Assembly: GCF_001509485.1 (NCBI RefSeq)
Contig: NZ_LLZI01000221.1
Coordinates: 62,001-126,000, forward strand
From: Streptomyces sp. NRRL F-4489
GTDB taxonomy: Bacteria > Actinomycetota > Actinomycetes > Streptomycetales > Streptomycetaceae
Length of the DNA stretch: 64,000 bases
Reading direction: 5' to 3'
A program made the position numbers and the translations under genes. Every line of letters begins with the position of its first letter. Position 1 is the stretch's first letter. This document shows, piece by piece, positions 25,924 to 34,801 of the stretch. The notes beneath the pieces were generated by a model that saw only the letters and a list, made by a program, of their open reading frames with translations, did no database searches and was not told the origin of the DNA.

Positions 25924-26265
25924 GTGGCGGAACTGGTAGCCGTTCCGGTTGACGGTGAGGGCAACGGGGAGGTGGTGGTCTTCGAGACCGACGCCGAACC
26001 GGCCGAGACCGAACGGGAGGACTTCGCCGGCCAGGAAGGGGACATCGCCCGCGCCAAAGTGACCCTGGAGGAGGCACTCGCGCACGTCCGTCCGGCGCTG
26101 GCCAAGGTCGCGCAGACCGTACGGGAGTTGGATCCGGACGACACGCAGATCACCTTCGGGCTCAAGGTGGGCGGTAGCGGCACGGTGATCGTCGCCAAGG
26201 GCACCACGGAGGTGAACTTCGCCGTGACCCTGCGCTGGGGGAAGTCGCCCGGCCCCGATGCCTGA
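25924..26265 (+). CDS. CU044_2847 family protein (trypsin-co-occurring domain 1)
   Basis: 113 residues, full family length. GTG 25924 follows GGGAGA. The conserved pattern is a strand-rich N terminus (LVAVPVDGEGNGEVVVFETD), a helix with TLEEALAHVRPALAKVAQTV, then the signature ITFGLKVGGSGTVIVAKGTTE and FAVTLRWGK at the end. These Trypco1 proteins occur beside trypsin-like proteases and in VMAP-type ternary conflict systems. Here the next gene is a decayed patatin-like lipase on the other strand, and no protease or MoxR/vWA gene is adjacent, so the partner is missing or distant. Confidence 0.85.
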   Translation: MAELVAVPVDGEGNGEVVVFETDAEPAETEREDFAGQEGDIARAKVTLEEALAHVRPALAKVAQTVRELDPDDTQITFGLKVGGSGTVIVAKGTTEVNFAVTLRWGKSPGPDA

Positions 26266-26422
26266 GCGCCCGCCGCCCCGGGCAGGCGGTCGCGGCCGTA
26301 CGGCCACCAGCGCACGCGGCCAACGCGGCGGAACGGGCTGGTCGAGGCGGGGCGCACCGGGCGGCTGCTGTCCCGGCCTCTCCGTAAACGGCACGTGTGG
26401 CTGTGGCCGTGCCTGCCGGCGT

Positions 26423-28989
26423 TCAGGGGCCCGCTGACCGCCCCCGGGACGGCGTGTTGCTACTGGCGTGGCCGGGGCGGGAGGCGCGGCGGAGGCGCGC
26501 GGCCAGGCCGCCGCCCAGGAAGGAGAGACCGAGCAGTGCCCCGGCGGTCCGCTCGCCGGCCTTCTTCACCGCCAGCGGTACGTCGCGCGGGTTGCGCTTG
26601 TACGCTTCCCGGGCGCAGTGGCGGACATAGGCCGTCGGCACCCGGCGCAGCGGGCTCTGCCGGCGGCGTGCCAATTCCGGGTCGGCACTGCGCAGATCGG
26701 TCCGTTCGGCGAAGGCCGACCGGCCGTATTCCACGGCCATCCGCCACACCTTGCGCCAACCGGGAATTCCGGGCTCGTCCGGGCTCCCCGCGTAATCGAG
26801 CAACCTCAACACGGCAGCGGCGGTCTGCGTGATATTGGTCTTCCCCTCCGGTGTCCCGGCGTGCTGCGAGATCAATTCGCCATCACTTTGCCGCAGTTCC
26901 CGGAGATGCTGCTCCATCCACGTCCGGGCGTCTTCCGGGGTCCGCCGCCCTCCAGCGGCCTCGTCCGGGGGAGCCTCGGAAGTCAGGATGGCCCAATGCA
27001 GCTCCTTCTCCGCCTGCTTGCGTTCTTCCTTGCTCAGGCCGCCGAGCAGGCAGAGCAGATGGTGGGCGGCGTCCAGACGTCCCCAGGTGAAATCGGACTT
27101 CCGTCAGGAAGGGTTGGCGAAGGCGCCGAAGTGGGAAAGGCGTGTCCCGTACAGCTTCCGGTCGCCGAAATCATCCAGATGGTCCTCATGGAACAGCGGG
27201 CTCATGGTGTCCGGGCCGAGTCGCAGGAAGGCGAACTTCGGGGTGAGCGGTTCCACCAGTTTCGATGGTGGTGCATAGACCCGGGTGAGGACTTCCACGG
27301 TCAGACCGGCCGTTACGACTTCCTCGCTGCTCCAGCCGTTGTGGAGACCCGCCGACGACATCGCACGCACATAGCTTTCGCTTGCCGTTACGACGATCCC
27401 GCGCAGGCGTTCCGGTACGCCGAGCCGGGTGAAGACCTCGTCGTAGAGGTGGGCGGCGCCCTCCTCCGCGAGATCGTTCGGATCGGCGGCCGACCGTATC
27501 CCGGAATCCAACGCGTCCCCGAGAGCCATCACTTCGCGCAGGCATTCACTGATGTGCTGCCCGCCCTCGGACAGCGCTGTCCGCTCGGCTTCGCCGTTCT
27601 CCCGGTCGAGAAAATCGAGAAGGTGGCCGATGAGGCATTGGATGACGCGTTCCGCGGCGATGATTCCCCAGTTCCACGGCTGATCCGCATGGAATTCCAA
27701 CGGCTGGTCGTAGCGCGGGATCCAGCTCGGATGCGTCCACTGATCGTCGTCGCCCCGGCACGCGCCGAGAATGGCCTCGAGCCGCGCACTGTCCAGTTCC
27801 GGCGCCGCGATCAGGGCACTGATATCGCTGCTCTCGCTGACCCGTCTGCGCAGATCGTAGAGGAGCGCGGCGGCCCGGCTGTGGCGGTACTCGTTGTTGA
27901 GATTCCGGGCCACGTTCCGGAGGTGTTGGTAGACATTTCCTTCGCCGTGGTTCCGCGGGTCGCTCAACCGCTGGAAGAGGTCGAGCTGTTGATCCCGGAT
28001 GCTCGATCCGAGGCGCGCGGCGAGGTCTTCTGTTCCGGAGCGGAGATTCACCTCCTGCGGATAGCGGATCGCGTTCATCGCCGCGACGTACCACCCGACC
28101 TCTCCGCACAGGTTCTGCTTGGTGTTCTCCTGGGCCAGTCGTCCGACGGACGGGACGACGTACACCACGACCCGCTTCATGGGGCCGTCGAGCTTCCGAC
28201 GGGTGATTTCCGCGAGCACCGGTCCGAACGGTGCGTTGTTGAGGACGCCGCCGTCCATCACACAGCTCGCCGGGAAGTCGAGATCCGGGTCCGGCATGAC
28301 CCGGCGGTCCAGCATGGGATACTCCGAAACCGGCTGGAAAGCCACCGGGAAACCGGCGGTGGCCCGGGCGGCCTGGATCAGCGCCGGGAGGTCGTCATTC
28401 GTGAAATGCGACACCGGCCGCTTCTTGAATCCCCAGTTGCGCAGATCGTCGGTCTCGTAGGTGACGTGGACGTCCTCCTGCTGGAAGCGGTAGAGCCGCC
28501 GGTGATCGCGGATCTGGAATTCCGTGTCGAAGCCGTCCCGGTAGGTCTGATTGCGCCCGTCCAGCGCCGTCGCGGTGACGAAAAGCGTGACCGGATGGGG
28601 GCTGCTGCCAGGGCTGCCCCGCATACCTCGCACCGCCTTGTCCACCTCCGCGGTGAAGGTGTCGCCGTTCAGCACACTCTTCTCCGACGGCGGATTCAGC
28701 AGCCGGTTCAATGAAGCGGCATGGGTCCACAGGTCGCTGAGCGCGGGGAGTCTGGCACCGCGGGGCATCGCCGTGGCCAGGATCAGGCCGTTGATGCCGC
28801 CCGCGGAGGTGCCCGAGACGATATCGATCACAACTTTCGTCCCTGCTTTGCGGGTCAGCCGCTGCCAGATACGGAAGGTCTCCCGGTCCCGTTCGTCGAT
28901 ATCGTCTTCGTCGATATCGTCGGCGGTATCGCCCTCGCCGCAGGTCGCGTCCCCGCCGCAGGACCGGCGCGGGACCCGGCTCCGTGCCG
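26423..28989 (-). pseudogene. Patatin-like protein with DUF3376-type C terminus, 5'-truncated and interrupted by TGA
   Basis: One frame from about 28989 down to 26423 encodes a patatin-like phospholipase. GTSAGG is the serine elbow, DGGVLNNAPFG the catalytic Asp motif, and the C-terminal part has HFGAFANPS and later WGRLDAAHHLLCLL. Two defects are visible. The N terminus, which in this family carries the GGVSLAVWMGG oxyanion segment and the start codon, is absent: the frame has no ATG or GTG before the elbow region and runs directly into the LLM gene. TGA at 27106-27104 stands where relatives have the Trp of PSWRKSDF; the frame then continues uninterrupted for 227 codons. A gene of about 850 remaining codons is therefore inactive. 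Confidence 0.82.
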
Positions 28990-29946
28990 TCAGCCGGTCA
29001 GCTGCGGTAGCACCTTGGTGCGGTAGAAGTCGAAGAAGCCCCGCTGGTCCGGGCCGATTTGGTTGATGTACACGGTGTCGAAACCGGCCTCCGTGTAGGC
29101 GTTGATCGCCTTGAGGTGGGTGTCGGGGTCGTCTCCGCAGGGGACGTTCTCGGCGACGCGTTCCGGCGTGACCAGCGTGGACGCCTGCTCGAAGTGGCGC
29201 GGGGTGGGCAGGATCTGCGGCAGTTCGCCAGGCAGTTGCTCGTTGGCCCACAGCCGGTGGGCGGTGCGTACCGCCTCCTCGCGGTCGGCGGACCAGCACA
29301 CCTTCAGCCCGCCCATGGCCGGTTTCGTCCCGCGGCTGCTGCGCCGGAAACGCTCCACTGCCTCGGCGTCCGGAGCCATGGTGACGAAGCCGTCGCCGAT
29401 CCGTCCGGCCAGTTCGGTCGCGGCCGGGCCGAAACCCGAGACGTCGATGGGGATCGGCTTCGCGGGGACGGTGTAGAGCCGGGCGTTCTCGACGGTGTAG
29501 TGCTTGCCGTGGTGGCTGACTTCCCGGCCGGTGAAGAGCTGCCGCATGATCTGGACGGCCTCTTCCAGCATTTCCAGGCGGACCGCCGCCTGGGGCCAGC
29601 GGTCGCCGAGGATGTGCTCGTTGAGCGCCTCGCCGCTGCCCACCCCGAGGCGGAAGCGGCCGCCGGTCTGGACCGCCGCGGTGGCGGCCGCCTGGGCGGT
29701 GACCGCCGGGTGCAGCCGCACCGTGGGGCAGGTCACGGCGGTCTCCACGGGCAGCGAGGTGGCCTCGGAGAGCGCCCCGATCACCGACCAGACGAACGGG
29801 CTCTGGCCCTGCTCGTCGTTCCACGGGTGGAAATGGTCGGAGATCCACAGCGAGGTGAATCCGGCCTGTTCGGCCATCCTGGCCTGCTCGACGAGAGCGG
29901 CCGGTCCGTGCTCTTCGCAGGAGAGGAAGTAGCCGTAGTCGGGCAT
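28990..29946 (-). CDS. F420-dependent LLM-class oxidoreductase (F420-glucose-6-phosphate dehydrogenase-like)
   Basis: 318 residues, complete. TIM-barrel luciferase-like flavin/F420 enzymes of the FGD type show DYGYFLSCEEHGPAALVEQ at the start, ISDHFHPWNDEQGQSPFVW and the F420-site segment LGVGSGEALNEH. AFDTVYINQIGPDQ-type sequence ends the barrel. It probably transfers hydride between F420 and an alcohol or sugar phosphate; the exact substrate is not fixed by sequence. Start ATG 29946 follows GGAGGAC. The stop is directly followed by the broken patatin frame. Confidence 0.88.
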   Translation of the reverse strand: MPDYGYFLSCEEHGPAALVEQARMAEQAGFTSLWISDHFHPWNDEQGQSPFVWSVIGALSEATSLPVETAVTCPTVRLHPAVTAQAAATAAVQTGGRFRLGVGSGEALNEHILGDRWPQAAVRLEMLEEAVQIMRQLFTGREVSHHGKHYTVENARLYTVPAKPIPIDVSGFGPAATELAGRIGDGFVTMAPDAEAVERFRRSSRGTKPAMGGLKVCWSADREEAVRTAHRLWANEQLPGELPQILPTPRHFEQASTLVTPERVAENVPCGDDPDTHLKAINAYTEAGFDTVYINQIGPDQRGFFDFYRTKVLPQLTG

Positions 29947-30356
29947 GGGGCGTCCTCCACGAGGGGCGGCTGCGGGCCTTCGGGCTTCGGGCTCGGGCGC
30001 GGCCTGCTTCGGGTCGGTGTGCTGCCGGGGAAGGCGGGGGGCGTGGGCCGAGCGGTGAGCGGGGTGAGTGACGGGGTGTGAGGGGGAGTGAATGCGCGAG
30101 TGGAGGGGATGTGCCCGGCCTCTTCGACTTCGACCGTACGAACGTTCGCGGACGTCCGCACGCGGGGGGCCAGGCGCCCACGCGCAGAGCAACACACCGT
30201 CCCGTAGCGGTCACGCATGCCTGGCACCTTCCCCGGGACCGGCCAGGCACACGGGGCCCGTGCCCGGCCCACCGGCCCGATTGCCGGGAGGGCCGCCCGG
30301 GACCAGAGTGGAGGGAGGACGGGAGGCGTTGGCGCTTTCTCACGGAGGCGACCGCC
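29947..30356. other. Intergenic region with tandem palindromes
   Basis: About 410 bases between divergent genes, no coding signal. CGAACGTTCG (30139-30148) and GCGGACGTCCGC (30148-30159) are two perfect palindromes abutting each other. They may be regulator sites for the flanking LLM or DUF3040 genes. Confidence 0.45.
30139..30159. promoter_or_regulatory. Two abutting palindromes
   Basis: A 10-bp palindrome CGAACGTTCG followed at once by the 12-bp palindrome GCGGACGTCCGC. No regulator gene is adjacent, so the binding protein is unknown. Short GC-rich palindromes also occur by chance. Confidence 0.3.
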
Positions 30357-30725
30357 ATGACTGAGGCACTGTCCCGCCGGGAACGCTTTCTCCTGGCACA
30401 GATCGAGCAGGAATTGCGTGCGGACGACGCGGAGCTGGACCGTCGTCTGACGACCATGCGATGGGACGTCCCGCCGCCACCACCACCGCCCGCGCCCCAG
30501 ACCCCACCGTGGCGTGACGGCTGCTTGGCCGTGCGCGTATGCGGAGCCGTGACCCGCGGAGTGCTGATCCCGGCCGCCAGGGCCACCGCTACGGCCCTGG
30601 TCTCGGCGTGCGCGTCGGTATCGGGACTGGCCCTCGCCTGCCTGGCCCGGCTGCTGTGCCGGCGGTCGCGGTCACGGTCGCGGTCACGGCCGCACAGCCC
30701 GGACGACCGGGAAGCGGCGAGCTGA
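30357..30725 (+). CDS. DUF3040 family membrane protein
   Basis: 122 residues. The N terminus LSRRERFLLAQIEQELRADDAELDRRLTTM is the DUF3040 signature (about residues 6-35). A Pro run follows, then one long hydrophobic segment (about 62-105) that may form one or two helices, and a basic RRSRSRSRSRP C terminus. Start ATG 30357 follows GGAGG. DUF3040 proteins are small actinobacterial membrane proteins without known function. Confidence 0.82.
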   Translation: MTEALSRRERFLLAQIEQELRADDAELDRRLTTMRWDVPPPPPPPAPQTPPWRDGCLAVRVCGAVTRGVLIPAARATATALVSACASVSGLALACLARLLCRRSRSRSRSRPHSPDDREAAS

Positions 30726-30802
30726 CGGCCGGACCGGGAAGCGGCGAACGCGCACACACCGACGCGCGCCGGTGAACGGCCGGCGGAAAGGGACGTCACG
30801 TC

Positions 30803-31795
30803 ATGGGAATTCTTCCGACCCCGCCTTCGATCGAGGGACTGACCGCGGTCGTCACCGGCGGTTCGCGCGGGCTCGGCCTGCTGATGGCCCGCGAACTGAT
30901 GGCCCGCGGCTGCCATGTCGTCCTGCTCGCCCGGGACGACGCCGAACTCCACCGGGCCATCGGCCGGCTCACCCCCTGCAGCACCGGATCGGTCCGCAGC
31001 GCCGTCTGCGACGTGCGGGACAAGGACGCGGTCCAGCGGTGCCTGGACGAGGCGGTGGCCGAACGCGGCCGCCTGGACATCGTCATCGCCAACGCCGGGA
31101 TCATCCAGGTGGGACCGGCGGACGCACTCGGCACCGAGGGTTTCCACGACGCCATCGACGCCATCTTCAACGGCACGCTCAATACCGCGTTCGCCGCGCT
31201 GCCGCATCTGCGGCGCAGCCCGGCGGGAGGCAGGCTGGCGCTGGTCGGCTCGGTCGGCGGCCTGTTGGCGGTGCCGCACCTCCTGCCGTACTCCTGCGCC
31301 AAGGCCGCGGTCGCCGCGCTGGCCGAAGGGCTGCACGCCGAGGAGTCCCCGCACGGTGTGTCGGTGACCGGTGTGCACCCCGGGCTGATGCGGACCGGAT
31401 CGCATCTGCACGCGCGGTTCGGCGGCGACCGGCGCCGCGAGTACGCGTGGTTCCAGGCACTGGCCGGGGCGCCCGTACTGTCCATGGACGCCGAACGCGC
31501 CGCGCACCGCATCGTGACCGCGGTCCAGCGGCGGCGCGCCCGGATCGTCCTGACCCCGGCCGCCAAGCTCGGCGCGCTGGCGCACGGGGTGGCGCCGGCC
31601 ACCACCACCCGGCTCACCACGGCCGTGGGCCGCCTGCTGCCGAGCGGCGGCGGGTCGGGCACGTCCGAGGGGGCGGAGATCCAGGGCCAGGACCAGTCAC
31701 CCGCACCGCGCTTCCGGGGTGTGCTGGGAGTCTTCAACGAGCGGGCCGCCGACCGCTTCAACCAGCGCGGACGCCCCGACGGCATGCTGCCGTAG
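30803..31795 (+). CDS. SDR family oxidoreductase with C-terminal extension
   Basis: 330 residues. Classical SDR core: VVTGGSRGLGLLMA (TGxxxGxG, residues 17-30), NAG in IANAGII, Ser in LVGSVGGLLA and Y-x3-K in YSCAKAAVAAL. The HPGLMRTGSH segment follows the last core strand. The C-terminal 80 residues (after about 250) are an extension seen in SDRs related to DltE and to Streptomyces KR-like SDRs. AAAGGGAC precedes ATG 30803. Substrate unknown. Confidence 0.88.
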   Translation: MGILPTPPSIEGLTAVVTGGSRGLGLLMARELMARGCHVVLLARDDAELHRAIGRLTPCSTGSVRSAVCDVRDKDAVQRCLDEAVAERGRLDIVIANAGIIQVGPADALGTEGFHDAIDAIFNGTLNTAFAALPHLRRSPAGGRLALVGSVGGLLAVPHLLPYSCAKAAVAALAEGLHAEESPHGVSVTGVHPGLMRTGSHLHARFGGDRRREYAWFQALAGAPVLSMDAERAAHRIVTAVQRRRARIVLTPAAKLGALAHGVAPATTTRLTTAVGRLLPSGGGSGTSEGAEIQGQDQSPAPRFRGVLGVFNERAADRFNQRGRPDGMLP

Positions 31796-31843
31796 CGTCC
31801 GCGCAACCGTAGCGTCCGCTCAGCAGTCACGCGCAGTCGGGGC

Positions 31844-31902
31844 GTATTCCCGGCGTATTCCCATCGGTGGGCCGTATTCCCGGCGTATTCCATCGGTGGG
31901 CC
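31844..31902. repeat. Two-copy tandem repeat, 30 bp
   Basis: A 30-base unit starting GTATTCCCGGCGTATTCC and ending CATCGGTGGGCC occurs at 31844-31873 and again at 31874-31902 with one base missing. Each unit itself contains two GTATTCC words. It lies downstream of the SDR gene and just outside the small minus-strand gene ending 31966. Confidence 0.8.
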
Positions 31903-31965
31903 GGTGTTCGGAATCTGTCCTTCGGTGGATGGATCGGTGTCTGTTCGGTGGGTCGGTGCCGGAGG

Positions 31966-32208
31966 TCAATCCCCCGCCGGCTTCCGACCGCCGCCGGGCT
32001 GATGCGGCCGGAGCTTCTCCATCGCCTGGCGGGCCTTCCGGCGCGCCAGTTCGGCGAACTTCAGCGAGCCGTGCTCGCGGCCGCGGGTGCCGTGACCGTG
32101 GCCGTCGTCGTCCGCGCCGCGGTCGGCGTACGGAGGTACCAGCGGGCCGGTCATGGGCGGCGGGTTGCTCACCTTGGGAGGTTCGTCCGGAGTTTCGGAA
32201 CCAGGCAT
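31966..32208 (-). CDS. Small hypothetical protein, 80 aa
   Basis: Start ATG 32208 is supported by GGAGG 5 bases upstream. The N-terminal half is acidic and Pro-rich (SETPDEPPKV, PPMTGPLVPPYADRG), then His/Gly-rich (DDDGHGHGTRGREHG), then a basic helix (KFAELARRKARQAMEKLRP). It is probably mostly disordered. No family recognised; the clean ribosome site is the main support. Confidence 0.6.
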   Translation of the reverse strand: MPGSETPDEPPKVSNPPPMTGPLVPPYADRGADDDGHGHGTRGREHGSLKFAELARRKARQAMEKLRPHQPGGGRKPAGD

Positions 32209-32611
32209 CACAGCCTCCTTCCCTTCCTCCATTTTCCGCTCCCCCGTTTCCTCCACTCCACTCCACCCGATCCGGCGGTCGGCGGCGAATCGGGCGGACG
32301 GCGGGTGCCGGGACGGCGGCGGACGATCGGCGTTCTCCGAGGTCAGCGCCCGATGCCATGCGATCCCCGGCCGCCGAACCTATCGTTGAGGGGATGGCCC
32401 CGGAGGGCCGGGCGGGACGTCCGCGGCCGCCCGCTGAGCGCGCGCGGCCTTGTCCGTTCCCTGGCATCGCGCGGCCCCGCGCGCCGCCCCACCAGCCCCC
32501 ACGTGTGGCACCCGCGATACCCGGCAAAGCGGTGCATGGCAGGAACCGGCGCGCACCACCACGCAGACCGCCGAACCCGACGCAGACAGGCGAACCGAAG
32601 GGGAGATCACC
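32209..32611. other. Intergenic region, no gene seen
   Basis: About 400 bases between a minus-strand small gene and the alcohol dehydrogenase. The first third is C/T-rich (CTTCCTCC-type runs on the plus strand). Frames through it are low-complexity Pro/Arg and probably non-coding. It must contain divergent promoters. Confidence 0.4.
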
Positions 32612-33796
32612 GTGCGGGCACTGACCTGGCAGGGCAAGCGGGACGTCCGCGTCAGCACCGTCCCCGACCCCACGATCAAGGAGCCGACCGACGTCCTGGT
32701 CAAAGTCACCTCCACCGGCATCTGCGGCTCCGATCTGCACCTGTACGAGGTGCTGGCGCCGTTCATGGAACCCGGCGACATCCTGGGCCACGAGCCGATG
32801 GGCATCGTCGAGGAAGCCGGCCCCGAGGTCACCGCGCTGTCGGCCGGGGACCGGGTGGTGGTGCCGTTCAACGTCTCCTGCGGCTCGTGCTGGATGTGCG
32901 ACCGCGGACTGCACTCCCAGTGCGAGACCACCCAGGTCAAGGAGTACGGCTCGGGCGGCGCGCTGTTCGGCTACACCAAGCTCTACGGGCAGGTACCCGG
33001 CGGCCAGGCGGAGTACCTGCGCGTCCCGTTCGGCAACACACTGCCGGTCAAGGTGCCGCACGGGCCCCCGGACGAGCGGTTCGTCTACCTCTCCGACGTG
33101 CTGCCCACCGCCTGGCAGGCGGTCGAGTACGCCAAGGTCCCCGAACACCGCAACGTCGTCGTCCTCGGGCTCGGCCCCATCGGCGACATGGCCGCCCGGA
33201 TCGCCCTGCACCGCGGCGCCGAGCAGGTCATCGGCGTGGACCTGGTGCCGGAGCGCCTGGCCCGCGCCCAGGCACGCGGGGTGCACACCCTGGACCTGAC
33301 GGCGTACGGGGACGGGCTGGGCGACGAGATCCGCCGGCTGACCGGCGGGCGCGGGGCCGACGCGGTGATCGAGGCGGTGGGGATGGAGGCGCACGGCGCG
33401 CCCCTCATCCGGGCCGCCCAGCAGGCCGTCGGCATGCTGCCGGACGCGATCGCCGAGAAGCTGATGACCCGGATCGGGATGGACCGCATGGCGGCCCTCC
33501 AGACCGCGATCGACGTGGTGCGCCGGGGCGGCACGATCTCCATCGTCGGCGTCTACGGCGGGGCGATGGACCCGATGCCGCTGCTGACCCTGTTCGACAA
33601 GCAGATCGAGCTGCGGATGGGCCAGGCCAACGTCCGGCGCTGGGTGGACGACATCCTCCCGCTGCTCACCGACGAGGACCCGCTCGGCGTCGAGGGCTTC
33701 GCCACCCACCAACTCCCGCTGGAGGACGGGCCGGACGCGTACCGGACGTTCCAGGCGAAGGAGGACGGCATGATCAAGACGCTGCTGCGGCCGTGA
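32612..33796 (+). CDS. Zinc-dependent alcohol dehydrogenase (formaldehyde-dehydrogenase-like MDR)
   Basis: 394 residues from GTG 32612, after AAGGGGAG. Catalytic zinc ligands are in GICGSDLH and GHEPMGIV, and the four structural-zinc cysteines in CGSCWMCDRGLHSQC. The Rossmann motif VVVLGLGPIGDMAA binds NAD(P). A long insert (about 270-310, MLPDAIAEKLMTRIGMDRMAALQT) places it in the FDH_like branch with glutathione-independent formaldehyde or threonine-like dehydrogenases. Oxidises a primary alcohol or hydroxymethyl adduct. It is followed by the pyrophosphatase gene 77 bases downstream. Confidence 0.9.
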   Translation: MRALTWQGKRDVRVSTVPDPTIKEPTDVLVKVTSTGICGSDLHLYEVLAPFMEPGDILGHEPMGIVEEAGPEVTALSAGDRVVVPFNVSCGSCWMCDRGLHSQCETTQVKEYGSGGALFGYTKLYGQVPGGQAEYLRVPFGNTLPVKVPHGPPDERFVYLSDVLPTAWQAVEYAKVPEHRNVVVLGLGPIGDMAARIALHRGAEQVIGVDLVPERLARAQARGVHTLDLTAYGDGLGDEIRRLTGGRGADAVIEAVGMEAHGAPLIRAAQQAVGMLPDAIAEKLMTRIGMDRMAALQTAIDVVRRGGTISIVGVYGGAMDPMPLLTLFDKQIELRMGQANVRRWVDDILPLLTDEDPLGVEGFATHQLPLEDGPDAYRTFQAKEDGMIKTLLRP

Positions 33797-33873
33797 CACC
33801 GGCCGGGCGGGCGGCTGCCAGTCAACTCTGACCGCCGCGGCCGTCGTCCGCCGCGGTCGTCGAGGAGGTAGTG

Positions 33874-34377
33874 GTGGAATTCGACGTGACTGTGGAGATC
33901 CCCCAGGGGTCGCGCAACAAGTACGAGATGGACCACACGCTGGAGCGGATCCGGCTCGACCGCTTGCTGTTCACCTCCACCAAGTACCCGGCCGACTACG
34001 GCTACATCGACCACACCCTCGGCCGGGACGGCGATCCGCTGGACGCCTTGGTGCTGGTCGGCGAGCCGACCTTCCCCGGGTGCGTGATCCTGTGCCGGGC
34101 GGTCGGGATGTTCGTGATGCGGGACGAGAAGGGCCCGGACGAGAAGATCCTGTGCGTGCCCGCGCACGATCCGCGCTACGGCGGGGTCCAGGACATCGGC
34201 GACGTACCGGAATTCGACCGCCTGGAGATCACCCACTTCTTCGAGGTCTACAAGGACCTGGAACCAGGCAAGTCGGTGGAGGGGTCGCACTGGGAAGGCC
34301 GCGACCAGGCATACGCGGAGATCGAGGAGGCACGGCGGCGGGCCGCCCAGGCACCGGCCCCCGGTGCGTCGGCGTGA
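33874..34377 (+). CDS. ppa: Inorganic pyrophosphatase (family I)
   Basis: 167 residues. The start is taken as GTG 33874, since GAGGAGG ends 5 bases upstream and this gives the usual [10 protein letters not shown] start; GTG 33871 is 3 bases closer. The metal-binding motif D52-G-D54-P-L-D57 is intact, as are KYPADYGY and [19 protein letters not shown]. It hydrolyses PPi to phosphate in the cytosol and drives biosynthetic reactions. The conserved core differs in several places from the usual Streptomyces housekeeping enzyme, so it may be a second paralogue. Convergent with acylphosphatase. Confidence 0.93.
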   Translation: MEFDVTVEIPQGSRNKYEMDHTLERIRLDRLLFTSTKYPADYGYIDHTLGRDGDPLDALVLVGEPTFPGCVILCRAVGMFVMRDEKGPDEKILCVPAHDPRYGGVQDIGDVPEFDRLEITHFFEVYKDLEPGKSVEGSHWEGRDQAYAEIEEARRRAAQAPAPGASA

Positions 34378-34386
34378 CCAGGGCGC

Positions 34387-34419
34387 CCGCGCGGTGAACC
34401 GGCCCGGTCAGCCGCGCGG
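34387..34419. terminator. Hairpin between convergent pyrophosphatase and acylphosphatase genes
   Basis: CCGCGCGG at 34387-34394 pairs with CCGCGCGG at 34412-34419, itself palindromic, across a 17-base loop. It overlaps the last codons of the acylphosphatase gene and could terminate both transcripts. Confidence 0.4.
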
Positions 34420-34689
34420 CGTCGGCAGCACCTCGAAGCCGGCCAGGCGCTCCGGCGCCTCGTCGCGGACGTCCACGGTGTCCACCCGCGCGGCCGGCGG
34501 ACCCTGGCGCGCCCAGTCGACCATCCCGGCCACCGCCGGCTCCGCGCCTTCGAAGACCGCCTCGACCTGACCGCCGGGCAGGTTGCGCACCCAGCCCGCG
34601 ACACCGCGCGCCAGGGCCTGCTGACGGCAGGTGTCGCGGAAGAAGACTCCCTGCACCCGCCCGGTCACGATGATGTGCTTCCGCAGCAT
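34408..34689 (-). CDS. acyP: Acylphosphatase
   Basis: 93 residues, the family length. The catalytic loop GRVQGVFFRDT (with the active Arg) and the GWVRNLPGGQVEAVFEG segment with the catalytic Asn are both present. It hydrolyses acyl phosphates such as acetyl-phosphate and carbamoyl-phosphate. Start ATG 34689 has no ribosome site; a TACAGT hexamer lies 7 bases upstream on the coding strand, so the mRNA may be leaderless. Confidence 0.92.
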   Translation of the reverse strand: MLRKHIIVTGRVQGVFFRDTCRQQALARGVAGWVRNLPGGQVEAVFEGAEPAVAGMVDWARQGPPAARVDTVDVRDEAPERLAGFEVLPTPRG

Positions 34690-34720
34690 GGCACAGGACT
34701 GTAGAGGAACGACCGCTCCC

Positions 34721-34755
34721 AGGCACCCCGAGGCATGCTCAGGCACCCCGAGGCA
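34721..34755. repeat. 15-bp direct repeat
   Basis: AGGCACCCCGAGGCA at 34721-34735 and again at 34741-34755, period 20 bases, between the acylphosphatase promoter and the FUSC-type gene end. Function unknown; possibly chance duplication. Confidence 0.5.
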
Positions 34756-34801
34756 CTCCCGGACAAGCCGAGTCCGAGGGATCTCCAGGCACCGCCATCC
34801 G

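Noticed and set aside
27104..27106. In-frame TGA in the patatin-like gene as a selenocysteine codon
   Set aside because: The position is occupied by Trp in relatives, the gene also lacks its N terminus, and no SECIS-like structure or Sec family is suggested. A nonsense mutation is simpler.
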